NCBI RefSeq assembly: GCF_014066305.1
Contig: NW_023501150.1
Coordinates: 110,001-167,619 of the forward strand
DNA from: Letharia columbiana
Taxonomy: Eukaryota; Ascomycota; Lecanoromycetes; Lecanorales; Parmeliaceae
Length of the DNA: 57,619 nt
Direction of reading: 5' to 3'
Part shown: positions 1-11,080 of the stretch, in pieces
Layout: each line of letters starts with the position of its first letter
How positions within the stretch are numbered: position 1 is the stretch's first letter
The notes under the pieces: model-generated
What the model saw: only the letters and a program-made list of their open reading frames with translations
Database searches by the model: none
Told to the model about the DNA's origin: nothing
Program-made: the position numbers and the translations under genes

Positions 1-1560
1 TACTTTTTCTAAAATTATAACTTTAATAGTAAAAGAGAGAAAGCTAATCGCTAACTCGAGCTTTTAATATAAGATAATTATTTTTTTTAAAAGATTTTTA
101 GTTATAATTCTCGCCTTAATTAGCTTATTCGAGGGAAATCTCGCTTCTATATAAATACTATCGAATTCGATTTCTAAAAACTCGACTATAAAATCTATAA
201 TATTCTTTATATAATTAATTCGAAGATCTAATTTATTATATAGCTAATTAAACTACTAGATATATATAATTATATTATTATCTAATAAAAGAATTATAAA
301 GAAATCATTTAGATAATAAAGTATTACTTCTTATAGAAAAATCGCGATTAAGATTTAAATAAGGGCCTTTATAAAGAAATTGAATAGAAACGATAATATA
401 TATAGTTTAAATAATAGATATCGTTTCTTCTAATAGCGTTTATCGCAATTAAAACTAAATAATTATTAATTCGATATAGCGATAAATATATATCTAAAGA
501 CGTCTTTAAGGTCTCTTTTAATAAATTAAGCCTTTAAATCTTTCTATAATAATACTATTACTGCGTTATCGTATATAGTATATTTTAATATATCTTATTT
601 TATCTAAATATTATTATTAACTAAGTAGCCGTATAAAAATAAGAGGTTATAAATTCGTCTTTAATCTTTATTATATTTTGATATTAAATCGAGTAGCGAA
701 TAGATATAGTAAAGCTCGTTTTAAGAATTAATCTCGATTAAGCGATACTATTAAAGCTATTTTTTAAAGGTTTACTAATAGTATTTAGAATATTTAACAT
801 ATTAATAGATAATTTTAACTACGATAAGTTAAGATATAATCTCAAAAATCTATCTTAGCGCTCTTTCGAAGAATAGTCGAAATAATCTTAATAAATATTA
901 GATTTAAGTAATCGTTTAATTATTTAAATTAATTATTAATTATTAATAATTTTTAATAAAGTAAATTCGGGTTTAATAGATCGTATAGCGCGTATAGAAA
1001 CCTCTTAGATATATACTATAGCGATTAAGATATCTACGAATACTCTAAGAGTTATTTTATCTTAATAATATAATTATCTAATAATAAATAATTAGAGCTA
1101 CTTATAGCTAGATTTAGAATTTTAAGATATTTATTTATCGAATAATTTTATTAATAGATTATATAGATATATAAGTAGATATAGCGCTCGCGAAAATAGC
1201 TACCTCTATTAAAATTCTTATAAATTCTAATTCTTCGACTATAACGGGCTTATTAGGGCTAGATATATCGATATTTAGCTTACTATTACTTATATAAGTC
1301 CCTTTAGATATAAGAAAGTCTTTATAACTCTAATTATTCGCTTCTTAAATCTTAAGATTATCTTAATTACTTTAAATATATACTATAATAAAAACGAGAT
1401 AATAAGCGAGGATAAAGTTAAATTTATAGATAATAGATAGTCGTAGTAAGCGAATAGCATACGTATATAGAATCTTATTTAAGTCTTTCTTTTATACTAA
1501 TATATATAAAGTAATTAATAACTATCGAGTATATATAAAAGTAATATATTATATAATTAC
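1..1560. repeat. RIP-degraded AT-rich block (left edge)
   Basis: The tract is strongly AT-rich and dense in TA. CA and TG dinucleotides are almost absent, while surviving C and G sit mainly in CG, CT and AG contexts. This is the pattern expected from repeat-induced point mutation (CpA to TpA). No reading frame of useful length is open. The tract must be an old repeated element, probably a transposon, but no terminal repeats or protein motifs survive to name it, and it continues beyond the window start. Confidence 0.8.
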
Positions 1561-2100
1561 AAGTAAAGGCCCATGAATTAAATTCATGGAGTTGGATTTT
1601 TTCATTTTTCTAAGTTAAATGGAGTTGGATTTTTCTAAGTTAAATGGAATTTTAGCCCTAGCCCTAAGTCAAATCGAACTCTGATCGCTTGCTGTGCGTT
1701 TTTGACCTACTTCCACCACTACAAAATTAATTTAATCTATGCGGTATATAGGCATATATATGCGGAGAGAGGCGCGCTAAGGCCTAATTAGAAAGGTGTA
1801 TCAAGTGTGAAGGATTGATCCGTAATAATTGCCCACAAAAAAACAGACAAAGGCCATGTTCTTATGGCAAGAAGTATCGAAATACCGGAAAGAAATGGAG
1901 ACAACATGCCAATTAGTGGTGTGAATCCCACATTATCTCCTGCCGCAGTGAAATCATTCGAATAATGAAATAGCTGTCAGAGCAAGACATCGGACGGTTT
2001 TAATTCGTCCAAATATGTATCGTCCGATGTTCCTCCTGTAGAGGCCCAATTGACTGTGATAGTAGATCCTCCTCTTGTGACGTTATTGCAGTGATGTATC
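1561..2100. other. Non-coding transition between RIP block and satellite
   Basis: Base composition becomes mixed at about 1560. A short direct repeat (GGAGTTGGATTTTTCTAAG, near 1590-1640) and a small palindrome (CATGAATTAAATTCATG at 1572) are visible. The motif AGCCCTAGCCCT near 1663 also occurs in the subterminal part of the hAT element at 32,300. I see no gene. Confidence 0.5.
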
Positions 2101-2111
2101 ATATTAATGCA

Positions 2112-3440
2112 GTGGGGATGACAGGCCAAGTTGTAGTGGTGTTCTCCGCTTGCTGAATGATGATTTGATGTGGAACCGTGGAGAGCATATGACGTGGGAT
2201 CTTGGAGAGCTGAGCCGTGTTCTTGACGATGGTGGCCTTGTTGCCGCTTGGTTTCTCCGCAGTGTTCTCCATAGTGTTCTCCGCAGTGTTCTCCGCATTT
2301 GCCTGTTGTAGTTCCTCCTCTTACTCCTTAATGCAGTGGGGATGATAGGCTAAGTTGCAGTGGTGTTCTCCGCTTGCTGAGTGATGATTTGATGTGGAAT
2401 CGTGGACAGCATATGACGTGGGATCTTGGAGAGCTGAGCCGTGTTTTTGACGATGGTGGCCTTGTTGCCGCTTGGTTTCTCCGTAGTGTTCTTCGCATTT
2501 GCCTGTTGTAGTTCCTCCTCTTGCTCCTCCTCTTGTAGAGTATCAGACTGAGTGGCTAGCTGAGTGGCTGACTGAGTGGATGACTGATATAACGTGGGAT
2601 CTTGGAGAGCTGAGCCGTGTTCTTGACGATGGTGGCCTTGTTGCCGCTTGGTTTCTCCGCAGTGTTCTCCGCATTTGCCTGTTGTAGTTCCTCCTCTTAC
2701 TCCTCCTCTTGTAGAGTATTAGACTGAGTGGCTAGCTGAGTGGCTGACTGAGTGGATAACTGATATAACGTGGGATCTTGGAGAGCTGAGCCGCGTTCTT
2801 GACGATGGTGGCCTTGTTGCCGCTTGGTTTCTCCGCAGTGTTCTCCGCATTTGCCTGTTGTAGTTCCTCCTCTTGCTCCTCAATGTAATGGGGATGACAG
2901 GCCAAGTTGCAGTGGTGTTCTTCGCTTGCTGAGTGATGATTTGATGTGGAACGGCCAAGTTGCAGTGGTGTTCTCCGCTTGCTGAGTGATGATTTGATGT
3001 GGAACCGTGGAGAGCATATGACGTGGGATCTTAGAGAGCTGAGCCGTGTTCTTGACGATGGTGGCCTTATTACCGCTTGGTTTCTCCACAGTGTTCTCCG
3101 CATTTGCCTGTTGTAGTTCCTCCTCTTACTCCTCAATGCAGTGGGGATGACAGGCCAAGTTACAGTGGTGTTCTCCGCTTGCTGAGTGATGATTTGATGT
3201 GGAATCGTGGAGAGCATATGACGTGGGATCTTGGAGAGCTGAGCCTGTTCTTGGTGCTGGGGGCCTTGTTGTCGCTTGATTTCTCCGCAGTGTTCTCCGT
3301 ATTCGCCTGCTGTAGTGACTTCTCTTGCACTGGCTGAGTGGATTGGTGTGAGACCGTGGAGAGTAGGCCTGTTGTGTCACTGCTGCTGATGACTGTCTCC
3401 GCAATGTTCTCCGCAGTGTTCTCCGCATTCGCCTGTTGTA
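2112..3440. repeat. Complex tandem repeat, ~224-bp unit
   Basis: The block GTGGGGATGACAGG starts at 2112 and recurs as close variants near 2336, 2889 and 3137; several partial or rearranged copies lie between. Each unit carries GTTCTCCGCTTGCTGA, GACGTGGGATCTTGGAGAG and a run of CCGCAGTGTTCTCCGCA blocks. Some copies have gained a short TGAGTGGCTAGC/TGAGTGGCTGAC array near 2550 and 2730. Both strands stay open for long stretches because the unit has few stops. One minus-strand frame has a coiled-coil-like flavour (EEQEEELQQANAENTAEK), so the satellite may derive from coding sequence, but I do not call a gene. It lies between two RIP-marked blocks yet is itself not AT-rich. Confidence 0.8.
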
Positions 3441-3492
3441 GATCCTCCTCTTGTTTAATTGAGTGCGAGGGTACCGAGGGTAAATGTGTTCA

Positions 3493-3543
3493 TATTGGTG
3501 GAATTGGTAGAATTGGTAGAATTGGTAGAATTGGTAGAATGGT
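3493..3543. repeat. 9-bp microsatellite (ATTGGTAGA)n
   Basis: Five near-perfect copies of ATTGGTAGA/ATTGGTGGA directly follow the complex satellite. Confidence 0.85.
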
Positions 3544-3899
3544 GGAAGAATAACAAACAGGTGGAAGGATTATTATCCGATCCGGGACGCGTCTGGTGTG
3601 ACTACCATGACTACCATATTTGAATGTCCATTTAATCCACCAATAGTAGGCCAAACTTCATAATTTTTACAGCGTTAGAAAGCGCAAAGCGAGCTCTACA
3701 ATTTGAGGAATTATGAAGTAACTGTATGTATCGCAAGCTGAGTACTTCAAAGTGTAAAACTTCTACATACAAATTTTTGATGAGGGAGCTCGGGAGGGCT
3801 ACCGGGCTGACTCAGCCGGTCTAACCAAAGAGCGTAGTGACCCTGAATTGATGATTGGCTGCACATACAAATTCAAGGTTTTCTAGTTCAGCCCTACCT
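3544..3899. other. Intergenic, nothing recognised
   Basis: Mixed base composition, no convincing open frame, tRNA or terminal repeat seen. Confidence 0.4.
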
Positions 3900-4690
3900 T
3901 ATTCTGTTATATATACTGATAATTATTAATATTCTTATTCTTCTTAATCGAGATAATATATATATAAGCTAGTTTAGCGAAATTTTTAGTCTTAAAGATC
4001 TCGAAGAAGATTTATTTAAAGTACTTAATATTTATACTTTAAAATCTTTTAGTAATACTAAGAAAGGGCTTCTTATCTTTTATATAACGAAAAAGAATCT
4101 CTCTTCTTTTCTTTTAATTCGATTTAAAGTTAAATAAGTTCGAATCTAATATATTCGAGTAATAATAATAATAATTACGATTATAGTAGCGATAATAACG
4201 ATATAATTTATAAACTCTATCCTTATAAAAATAGCGATTATTTTACTTCTTTTTAAATCTTAGATAGCTAAGCTATTAATTCTTAAAGATTTATTTTAGT
4301 AATAAATAAAGGCGTTTTATTTATCTAATCCGGGTTTATAGTACTTAATAACGTATTATATATAAGAATATTCTTGCGAAGGAAAGGTGTGAGAGCCTTA
4401 GTAGCCTTAAGAGCTTTTTTTAGTTTTAAGAGCTTTATTAGTCTTATTAACTACGTTAAAAGTCTTTTTTAATAACTTTAAAGACGAAGATAATACATTT
4501 AATCGCTTTTTTTAGATCTGGTAATAGCGGCGAGAGCTATTATAAAGTATATAAGAGTATAGAATATATTTATAATAGTTAGATAGTACTTATAATAGTT
4601 AAATAAAGACTAATTTATATAAACTTAATTATAAAAGAAAAGAAAAATAATATAGCTTTAAAGGAGACGAAATCGAATAAAGAGCCGTTA
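3900..4690. repeat. RIP-degraded AT-rich block
   Basis: The composition matches the 1-1560 block: AT-rich, TA-dense, nearly free of CA and TG, with C and G retained mainly in CG, CT and AG. No coding frame survives. The abrupt change back to normal composition near 4690 marks the end of a mutated repeat copy. Element class cannot be assigned from the sequence. Confidence 0.75.
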
Positions 4691-5690
4691 ATAGATGTAA
4701 AATAGGTGGCTATATAGCTCGTATTGGATATCTGTCCTCAACCCCTTGCCGGGGTACCAATAGGGGTACCAACAAGGGTACCAATAGCCACCAACGCTAT
4801 GGCCTCATAATGGACCCACTAACCCACAGTCCCACTGTTGCGAGCAGAACATCCAAAGTGCCATATTTTTACAACGCAGTAAGTTTTTAATGACACGCTT
4901 TACAGTAGAATTCTCGACTGTAAAGTTTGATATCTGCTTAAGTAGAACAATTGCGAAATGAAAGGTTTTTCAATACGTGTTCTCGTTGTTGAGTCGTGAT
5001 AGGTTGTAAGAAGGGACTTTTTGATGTTCGGGCGGAACCCCTGAATTTGCTGAATTTTACACGCTGTCAGCCGATGGGATGAATTATCTTGCTTTGCTTG
5101 GTGGGGTTATATCCTGCTGCAGGCTTCCTGTTTCATAGAATAATAAGTGAGTAATTTAACAATCCTCCTACCCACAAGAACTTCAGCCTCGTCAATCTTC
5201 TGAGCTGCACACCTTGATGTGGCTACAGAATGAGTAGCTCTACCAAGACTAGACACCTAAGATCTTGATGCTCCTCTTCCTTGGGCATCAGAGAATCCTC
5301 AGGTAACGTAGCCATCATCGTCGTGGTCCGTTTACGAAAAAGTGGTGCACCTGCGAGTTATGACACGCACAAACTCGGATCACAAGACGCAGCAGAGTTT
5401 GGTGCCTTGGCTAAAGCTGACTGCAGGAATGTGTAGGATCGAGGAGGGTGCAGGAAGCGCAATGTAATGAATAAGCCCCAAAGGTAGGCTCTGCTCACGC
5501 TCAATATGCCGACTTCCTGAAATCTCACTGCATATGTATATAAGATGCTCAAATCCAGTATCTGATCTGGTTTCTTTTCACTCTCGTTCTCACCTCGATT
5601 TGACTATCAAGCTAGCTTTCATTGCTTCTGTATTTGATCATCAGCGGTCCCCCAAACATTCAACCTACATTTCGGTGTGTGTCACTAACG
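4691..5690. other. Intergenic region upstream of the GH5 gene
   Basis: A three-copy GGGTACCAA motif lies at about 4753-4790, followed by ordinary intergenic sequence. I see no gene. The last ~150 bp hold the GH5 core promoter. Confidence 0.4.
5537..5544 (+). promoter_or_regulatory. TATA-like box of the GH5 gene
   Basis: TATATAAG lies about 150 bp upstream of the ATG at 5691. Spacing fits a fungal core promoter with a ~100-nt leader; assignment is by motif and position only. Confidence 0.4.
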
Positions 5691-7147
5691 ATGCGGTCTC
5701 TCACCCTTGCAATCACGGTCTCTGCAAGCCTCTCGGCGGCATGGATGCCCTCGAGGCAACATCCTCTTCTGAGCCGTGGCATTAACCAGCACCAAGCTCC
5801 CATCATGCCACGAGGGGACCAGAATGAGACCATGCGATGGCTTTCTGCCACCTTGCCACTCCGTGGAGTCAATCTCGGCTCTCAATTCATCGTCGAGCCC
5901 TGGATGGCCAGTGATGAGTGGAACAGCATGGGTTGCGGCGGTACAGCATCCGAGTTCGATTGCGTCAGTAAGCTTGGTCAGACTCAAGCCAACAAGGCTT
6001 GGGCAATGCATTGGAACACCTGGACCACCCAAGAGGATATCTCTAAGATGCGGTCGTACGGCCTGAATGCTATTCGGATTCCTGTTGGATACTGGATCCG
6101 TGAAGATCTGGTGTATTCCAACAGCGAACATTTTCCGCAAGGGGGACTCCACTACCTGGAGCAGATCTGTGGATGGGCGAGCAACGCAGGACTTTATATC
6201 ATTATTGATTTGCATGGTGCGCCGGGAGCCCAGGTTGCTCGGAATGCAGATACCGGACAGGTATGTTTGGCAGAGAGATGTGGAGACGGACAGTAATTGA
6301 CCAACTTCCAGATTGCTTCGACGCCAGGCTTCTACGTTGACTACCAGTACGAGCGCGCGTACAAGTTCCTCGAATGGATGGCAAACATCATCCACACGGA
6401 CAAGAGTTACAGGAATGTCGGCATGCTGGAAATCCTCAGCCAGCCCGTCCAAGGCAGCAACAGCGAAACGGATTCCATGAGGCAAACGTTCTACCCCACC
6501 GCATGGGCGCGCATCCGAGCCGCAGAAGCTGCCCTCAAAATCAGCCCGAACAACCTTCTGCATATCCAGATGATGGTAAGGGAGTCCCACACCCGATCAA
6601 AGAATACTGATTGATGGATACGAAACGTAGAACGCAAAATGGGGCTCCGGCGACCCGCACCAACACCTCACCGACGACACCTTCGCCGCCTACGACGACC
6701 ACCGCTACCTCAAATATTCCGACGACAACGGCATCAACGACCCCGGCACCGGCCGAACCCCTGCCGCCTACCTCAAGGAATCCTGCCACGACGACCGCGG
6801 CGGCAACTGGCCCACCGTGGTCGGCGAGTTCAGCCTCAGCGTCGCCGACGACCTCGAGTGGAACAGTTCCGAGTTCGCCCCGCCGGATAGCCACGTCGGC
6901 TGGTATGCCAAGTGGTTCGCGGCGCAGATCCAGGCGTACGAGAAGCAGGACGGCTGGATCTTCTGGAGCTGGAAGGTGGATTATATCGCGGGGAGGAATG
7001 ATTGGAGGTGGTCGTATCAAGGTGAGTTTCCTTCGAGTTGGGGCCTCTGGAATCGGGCTAAAGACGTGGGCAGCGGCCGTGACGGCGGGTGCGATCCCGC
7101 AGAACCTGAAAGATGCCGTCAATTCGAATCCTTGCGCTGGCATCTAG
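5691..7147 (+). CDS. Secreted GH5 exo-beta-1,3-glucanase-like protein with substituted acid/base
   Basis: Four exons (5691-6260, 6312-6575, 6631-7021, 7074-7147) join in frame into 432 aa. All introns are GT-AG and 51-55 bp. The N-terminus is a signal peptide ([18 protein letters not shown]). The core is a GH5 (cellulase A) barrel of the fungal exo-glucanase type: [15 protein letters not shown] near residue 60, [24 protein letters not shown], and the strand-7 nucleophile segment VGEFSLSV with Glu at about 344. The strand-4 segment normally reads NEP, its Glu being the acid/base catalyst; here it reads SQP (Gln about 234). The rest of the fold and length are normal. The family trims beta-1,3- or beta-1,6-glucan in fungal walls. 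With Gln at this site normal hydrolysis should be weak or lost, so a glucan-binding or otherwise altered role is possible (inference). The frame itself is intact. Confidence 0.9.
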
Positions 7148-7741
7148 GTGGTCGATAGCTGGTTGTAGGTCGCGAGCCTGAAGCCGTGCGCACGGTGTTT
7201 GTTGCTGGTCTGGTTTCCCGTTGGGGGTAAGTACTGTAGCTGCGATGTAGGATACGGTCAAGGGGAAAGAAGATCTTGCTGCTTGCTTCTGTGTGTGTTA
7301 GAATCGTTTCGCAGGTCTAAGGCTGTAACATGGATGTAGAGGTGCAGCTAAAAAAACAACCGATTGAGCACAAGAGTCCAGATATTTTTCATTTTCGTGA
7401 ATGTGAGTGAGTGTGGAGTGTTTGACACTTTGACGAATAACGGACACACAAGGCCAAGACGAGCGACATAAACATCAGCGAGCAAGAGCAGCAAGAGCAA
7501 GAGCGAGCAAGAGCAGGTCGAACGGCTTAGTATTCCCATTTCTTTTTGGTTCCGTACTGGCGGTAGCGACTGCCTAGCATCCCAAGAACCAGCTCGACAA
7601 GGCCCTCTTGCCCTATAGATATCTAATCTCATCCAACAAAATCCTTAGATATATACAACGAATGAACAGTCAGTCAGTCAGTCTCCCGCTTTCCACTCAT
7701 CCCATTTCGCCCCCAACCCCCCTCTCTCATCCCATCCCATC
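7148..7741. other. Convergent 3' intergenic region
   Basis: This lies between the 3' ends of the GH5 gene and the minus-strand small secreted protein. It contains GAGCAAGAGCAAGAGC-type simple repeats near 7480-7510. No coding feature is supported. Confidence 0.4.
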
Positions 7742-8262
7742 TCATGCCCTACATCCCCCTCTTATCCCCCCCGCCGTCTCATACACCCACGCCGTCAACC
7801 CCTCACACCCCAAATCGCACCGGCTCAGCGTCACCGTCGGCGTCGCGGCCGGGCACGCGCAGCCGACGGCGAACGTGGACGTCGCGACCGGCGTCGTGCC
7901 GCCCACCAGCACGGGCAGGCATCGGATCTCCTCGCACACGCCGACGGTCTTGGCGACCGTCTTCGTGACGGTGGGGCAGCCGGTGCCGGCGATGGGGCGG
8001 GTGGACGTCAGGGGCGTTGTGGCGTTGGTGGCGGGGGGGTGGGTGGAGAAGGTGCTGCTGGCGGGGTGGGTTGAGAAGGTGCTGCTGGCGGTGTGGGGGT
8101 GGGTTAGGTGGTGAGGTGGGGCTTTGGTGAGGGCGGTGGGGAGGGCGCTGGTGGGGTTGGTGGGTCAGTTCGGGGGGTGGGGTGGGAGAGGAGGGGGGTT
8201 GCGCCTGAGGGATTGTGAGTCACTCACCTCAGGGCAAGCAGCGCGATGTTGAGGACGAGCAT
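7742..8262 (-). CDS. Small secreted cysteine-rich protein (effector-like)
   Basis: Two exons on the minus strand (8262-8228 and 8147-7742) flank an 80-bp GT-AG intron (8148-8227) and give 146 aa. The N-terminus is a short signal peptide (MLVLNIALLALSALPTAL). A Ser/Thr/Pro/His-rich spacer follows, with a nearly perfect 27-nt tandem duplication encoding ASSTFSTHP twice. The last ~80 residues are rich in Cys, Thr and Val with eight cysteines, as in GTGCPTVTKTV and GCACPAATPTVTLSRC. No known domain is recognised. Size, secretion signal and cysteine content fit an effector or wall-associated protein; that is inference. It is very GC-rich compared with its neighbours. The split ATG and intron are supported by phase only. 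Confidence 0.7.
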
Positions 8263-9101
8263 TTTGGTAGATGGGTTAGTGGTGAGAGGGACAGAGGTCG
8301 AATCGCAGACCAGCTGGGGATTCTATGCGTTCAGTAATCGCAGACGCAGGTAGAAGGAGAACGTTGAATGGACAGCAGAGAGAGAAGAAAGGCAGGCGAG
8401 CGTAAGCCCAGCCCTTTGTAGAGTGATCATCATCTCAGCCTCCTCCGTGTGTTTAATCTGCGATTTAATATGTGCTGATATTGTATAGGTAGTATGGTTT
8501 CACATTGAGCATGCACGTCTTCAGGGTGTTCCTGTGGCGGATGATGGAGCGGGGGAATAAATCCCAAGCTGCGCCGTTGTTTCGTGTCGGCACAGCTGCA
8601 CTTTTGATTGGGTGCGTGTTCGGGGGCCCCGCCCGCTCTTCTTCGGGGCAGCTCGGGGAGTAACCTTGATTCGGGCATGCCCGCCGGGTACCGAGATATC
8701 ATGATTACTAAGTACGGCAACCCATACTGACAGGGGTTATTACCTTTTTAGCTGGCGCAACTGCATAAAGTATGCATATGAGCCACACGAAACACTAAAG
8801 TAAAAGAAGTGTGGCACGCTGTTTACATGTTTGGGTCGCTTACGATGGACAAGGTATTCGATAGGTCTTCTCATATATGCAACAAGGAATGGCTTGTTTA
8901 ACATGCGATCAATCATAAACGCCCGTGTTCACAGCCAAGAATTTCGGAGCATAATCACGGGAGACCCCCCGCATGGTGCCCAATCTCGGCGGTCCGTGCA
9001 CCCACCCACTATCTTACTCCGTTATCTTCAGCTTCAACACCCTGCTGATCTCTGAAACGTCGAAGCGACGCTTGACGGCGTGTCTCCTTGAAAGACGAGA
9101 C
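8263..9101. other. Divergent promoter region
   Basis: This is shared upstream sequence for the minus-strand secreted protein and the plus-strand alpha/beta hydrolase. No gene, RNA or repeat was recognised. Confidence 0.4.
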
Positions 9102-10320
9102 ATGTCTCTTACTGCTGCCGAAGTCGTTGAACATCCGGCTTTCAACACTGTCATCTGGGATCTCAAGCCAACGGAGAAGGGAAGATGTGCTGTTGCGCAC
9201 GGGAGAGGGGGTCCCATCGATATCGCATATGAGATCCATGGCGCTGGGCCTGTAAAGCTAGTAGTAAGTCGCATCCAAGATACGGTAGAATGGATCGGGC
9301 TACGAGCAAAAAAATTGAAGTGTGTCCAAGGCTGAGGGATGAAGCCAGTGGATCATGGGTCTTGGCGCCTTCAAATGGTACTGGCAACGACAGACCGTAG
9401 ATTTCGGTCATGACCAGCCTTCCAAGTACTCATGTCTCATTTTCGATAACCGCGGTATGGGCGAAAGCGACAAGCCGGTCATGCGGTATTCGACGTCCGA
9501 GATGGCCAAGGATACCTTTGACCTGCTCGATCACCTTGGCTGGATTGGCGAAAGATCCGTCCATGTCATCGGTATCAGCATGGGCGGTATGATAGCCCAG
9601 GAGATGGTACAGACCCGCGAGCGGAGCGTTGGAAGCGGTGTTGACGGGAACCTAGGCATGTCTGGACCCTGAAAGAATGGCCAGTCTTTCCCTCGTATCA
9701 ACAGCAGCGCAACTTAAGAATACCATTGTACGTTCCGAGAGCCGGTGAGCTGAGCGGGGAGTTTTACTGACAAAGAAAAGGGCTACTTCGAAAACCTACG
9801 GGATCGCATCAACATCTTGTAAGGAACATCTGAACGGGCGCTGAATCTCGATGTTGACGGTCGTAGCATCCCCAAGTCTCTCGACAAGCAAATCGCAGAG
9901 GTCAAGACACGTGTCAGCGATTCATGGCTTTCGCAGCCGGACCAGGACGGCGATTATCCAACCAACGGCGACCGGTTCGCGGCTCAGGAACTCACGAAGC
10001 GCCAAGATACCGAAGGCTTCACGCGCAAGGGCTTCATCTGCCAAGCTTTGGCCGCAGGGTGGCACAAGAAGAGTCCGGAGCAGCTGACGGAGATTGCGGA
10101 GAAGGTGGGTAGGGAGAGGATTCTAGTGATACACGGCACCACGGACAATCTGATCACGGTCCCGCACGGGGAGATTCTGGCGAAGGAATTGGGAGGAGAG
10201 GAGATGGGTGTGACGAAGAGGATCTTTGAGGGCAGGGGACATTATTTGCCTCTGGAGGAGAGGGCGGAGTTCAAGAAGTTGATCGAAGGGATCGTCGAGA
10301 AAGCAGAGGCGATGCGGTAA
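9102..10320 (+). CDS. Alpha/beta hydrolase-fold protein
   Basis: Five exons (9102-9263, 9349-9606, 9656-9727, 9781-9818, 9867-10320) join in frame into 327 aa; introns are 48-85 bp. The fold is an alpha/beta hydrolase with an intact catalytic set: oxyanion segment WIMGLGAFKWYW after residue 54, FDNRGMGESDKP near 86-97, nucleophile elbow GISMGG (Ser about 131), Asp about 270 in HGTTDNLITV, and His about 302 in EGRGHYLP. No signal peptide or membrane segment is visible, so a cytosolic esterase or peroxidase-like hydrolase is likely. Substrate is unknown. The N-terminal extension (MSLTAAEVVEHPAFN) reads as genuine coding sequence and sets the start. Confidence 0.88.
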
Positions 10321-10584
10321 GCAATCTGACCGGGTAACTCGGACATTTTCCGCCGCCGTTATCATTCCGACGTGAAGGCCGTAAGGAGGAAGAGGCAGAG
10401 CGGATTAGAATAGCTTGCCATCGATATCCCGATAACAGCCGGGTCTAAGCCAGGAAATCTTTCATCGAGCTGAAGAATCATCAACCATCCCAAACTTCGA
10501 TCCAACCCCGTCAGTCTGCCAGCGACAGTGAAGACCAAGCCGCCAACGCCTCATCGCAACTCACCCAGCAGTCGCCTGCCAATC

Positions 10585-10682
10585 CTCCCCTCCCTCCCTC
10601 CCTCCCCCCTCCCTCCCTCCCTCCCTCCCTCCCTCCCTCCCTCCCTCCCTCCCTCCCTCCCTCCCTCCCTCCCTCCCCCCTC
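10585..10682. repeat. (CCCT)n microsatellite
   Basis: About 24 near-uninterrupted CCCT units; the minus strand reads GGGA repeated. The minus strand could form G-quadruplexes and the plus strand triplex-type structures (inference from the repeat class). Confidence 0.95.
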
Positions 10683-10888
10683 CACACCTCTTCCATCAGC
10701 CATCTACACCACTAACTCACCTCCCACGAACCCATCTCCTCATCCTCTACCCGCCAACCTCTCCGCTCAGACATCATCCGCTTCCATCGTCAAAGCACAC
10801 TCCCTCACCGTCCCCCCCACCCCCCCCGTCCCAGTCCGGGCAGTTGGCGCCCATGTGTGGGATCGCTGGCGGATGGGTTTCGATGGGC

Positions 10889-11080
10889 TCGAGGGGGGGG
10901 TTTGAGATGGGGTTGGTGTAGGGGGTCGGGGGCTGTTAGGGGAAATGGGGAAGATTGGGGGGGGGGGGGGGAAGGGAGGGGGGGAGGGGAAGGTTTGGGG
11001 AGTGGGTCGTGTGGAGTTGGTTTGTTGTGGGGATGGTTGGGGGTATGTTTGTGTTTGGGTGGGGCGGGGGGAGATTGATG
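10889..11080. repeat. G-rich low-complexity tract
   Basis: Dense runs of G on the plus strand, including a 13-14 base G run near 10957 and many GGGG groups. It lies about 200 bp from the CCCT array with the G bias on the opposite strand. Confidence 0.8.

Noticed and set aside
2732..3217. 161-aa minus-strand frame in the satellite
   Set aside because: It repeats with the satellite unit in several frames and both strands are open; no start context, domain or splice evidence.
5685..6590. 301-aa minus-strand frame
   Set aside because: Antisense shadow of the GH5 exons; the plus strand has a clear enzyme fold and consistent introns.
10528..10905. Proline-rich frame across the CCCT array
   Set aside because: Generated by the microsatellite; all three frames are open through it.
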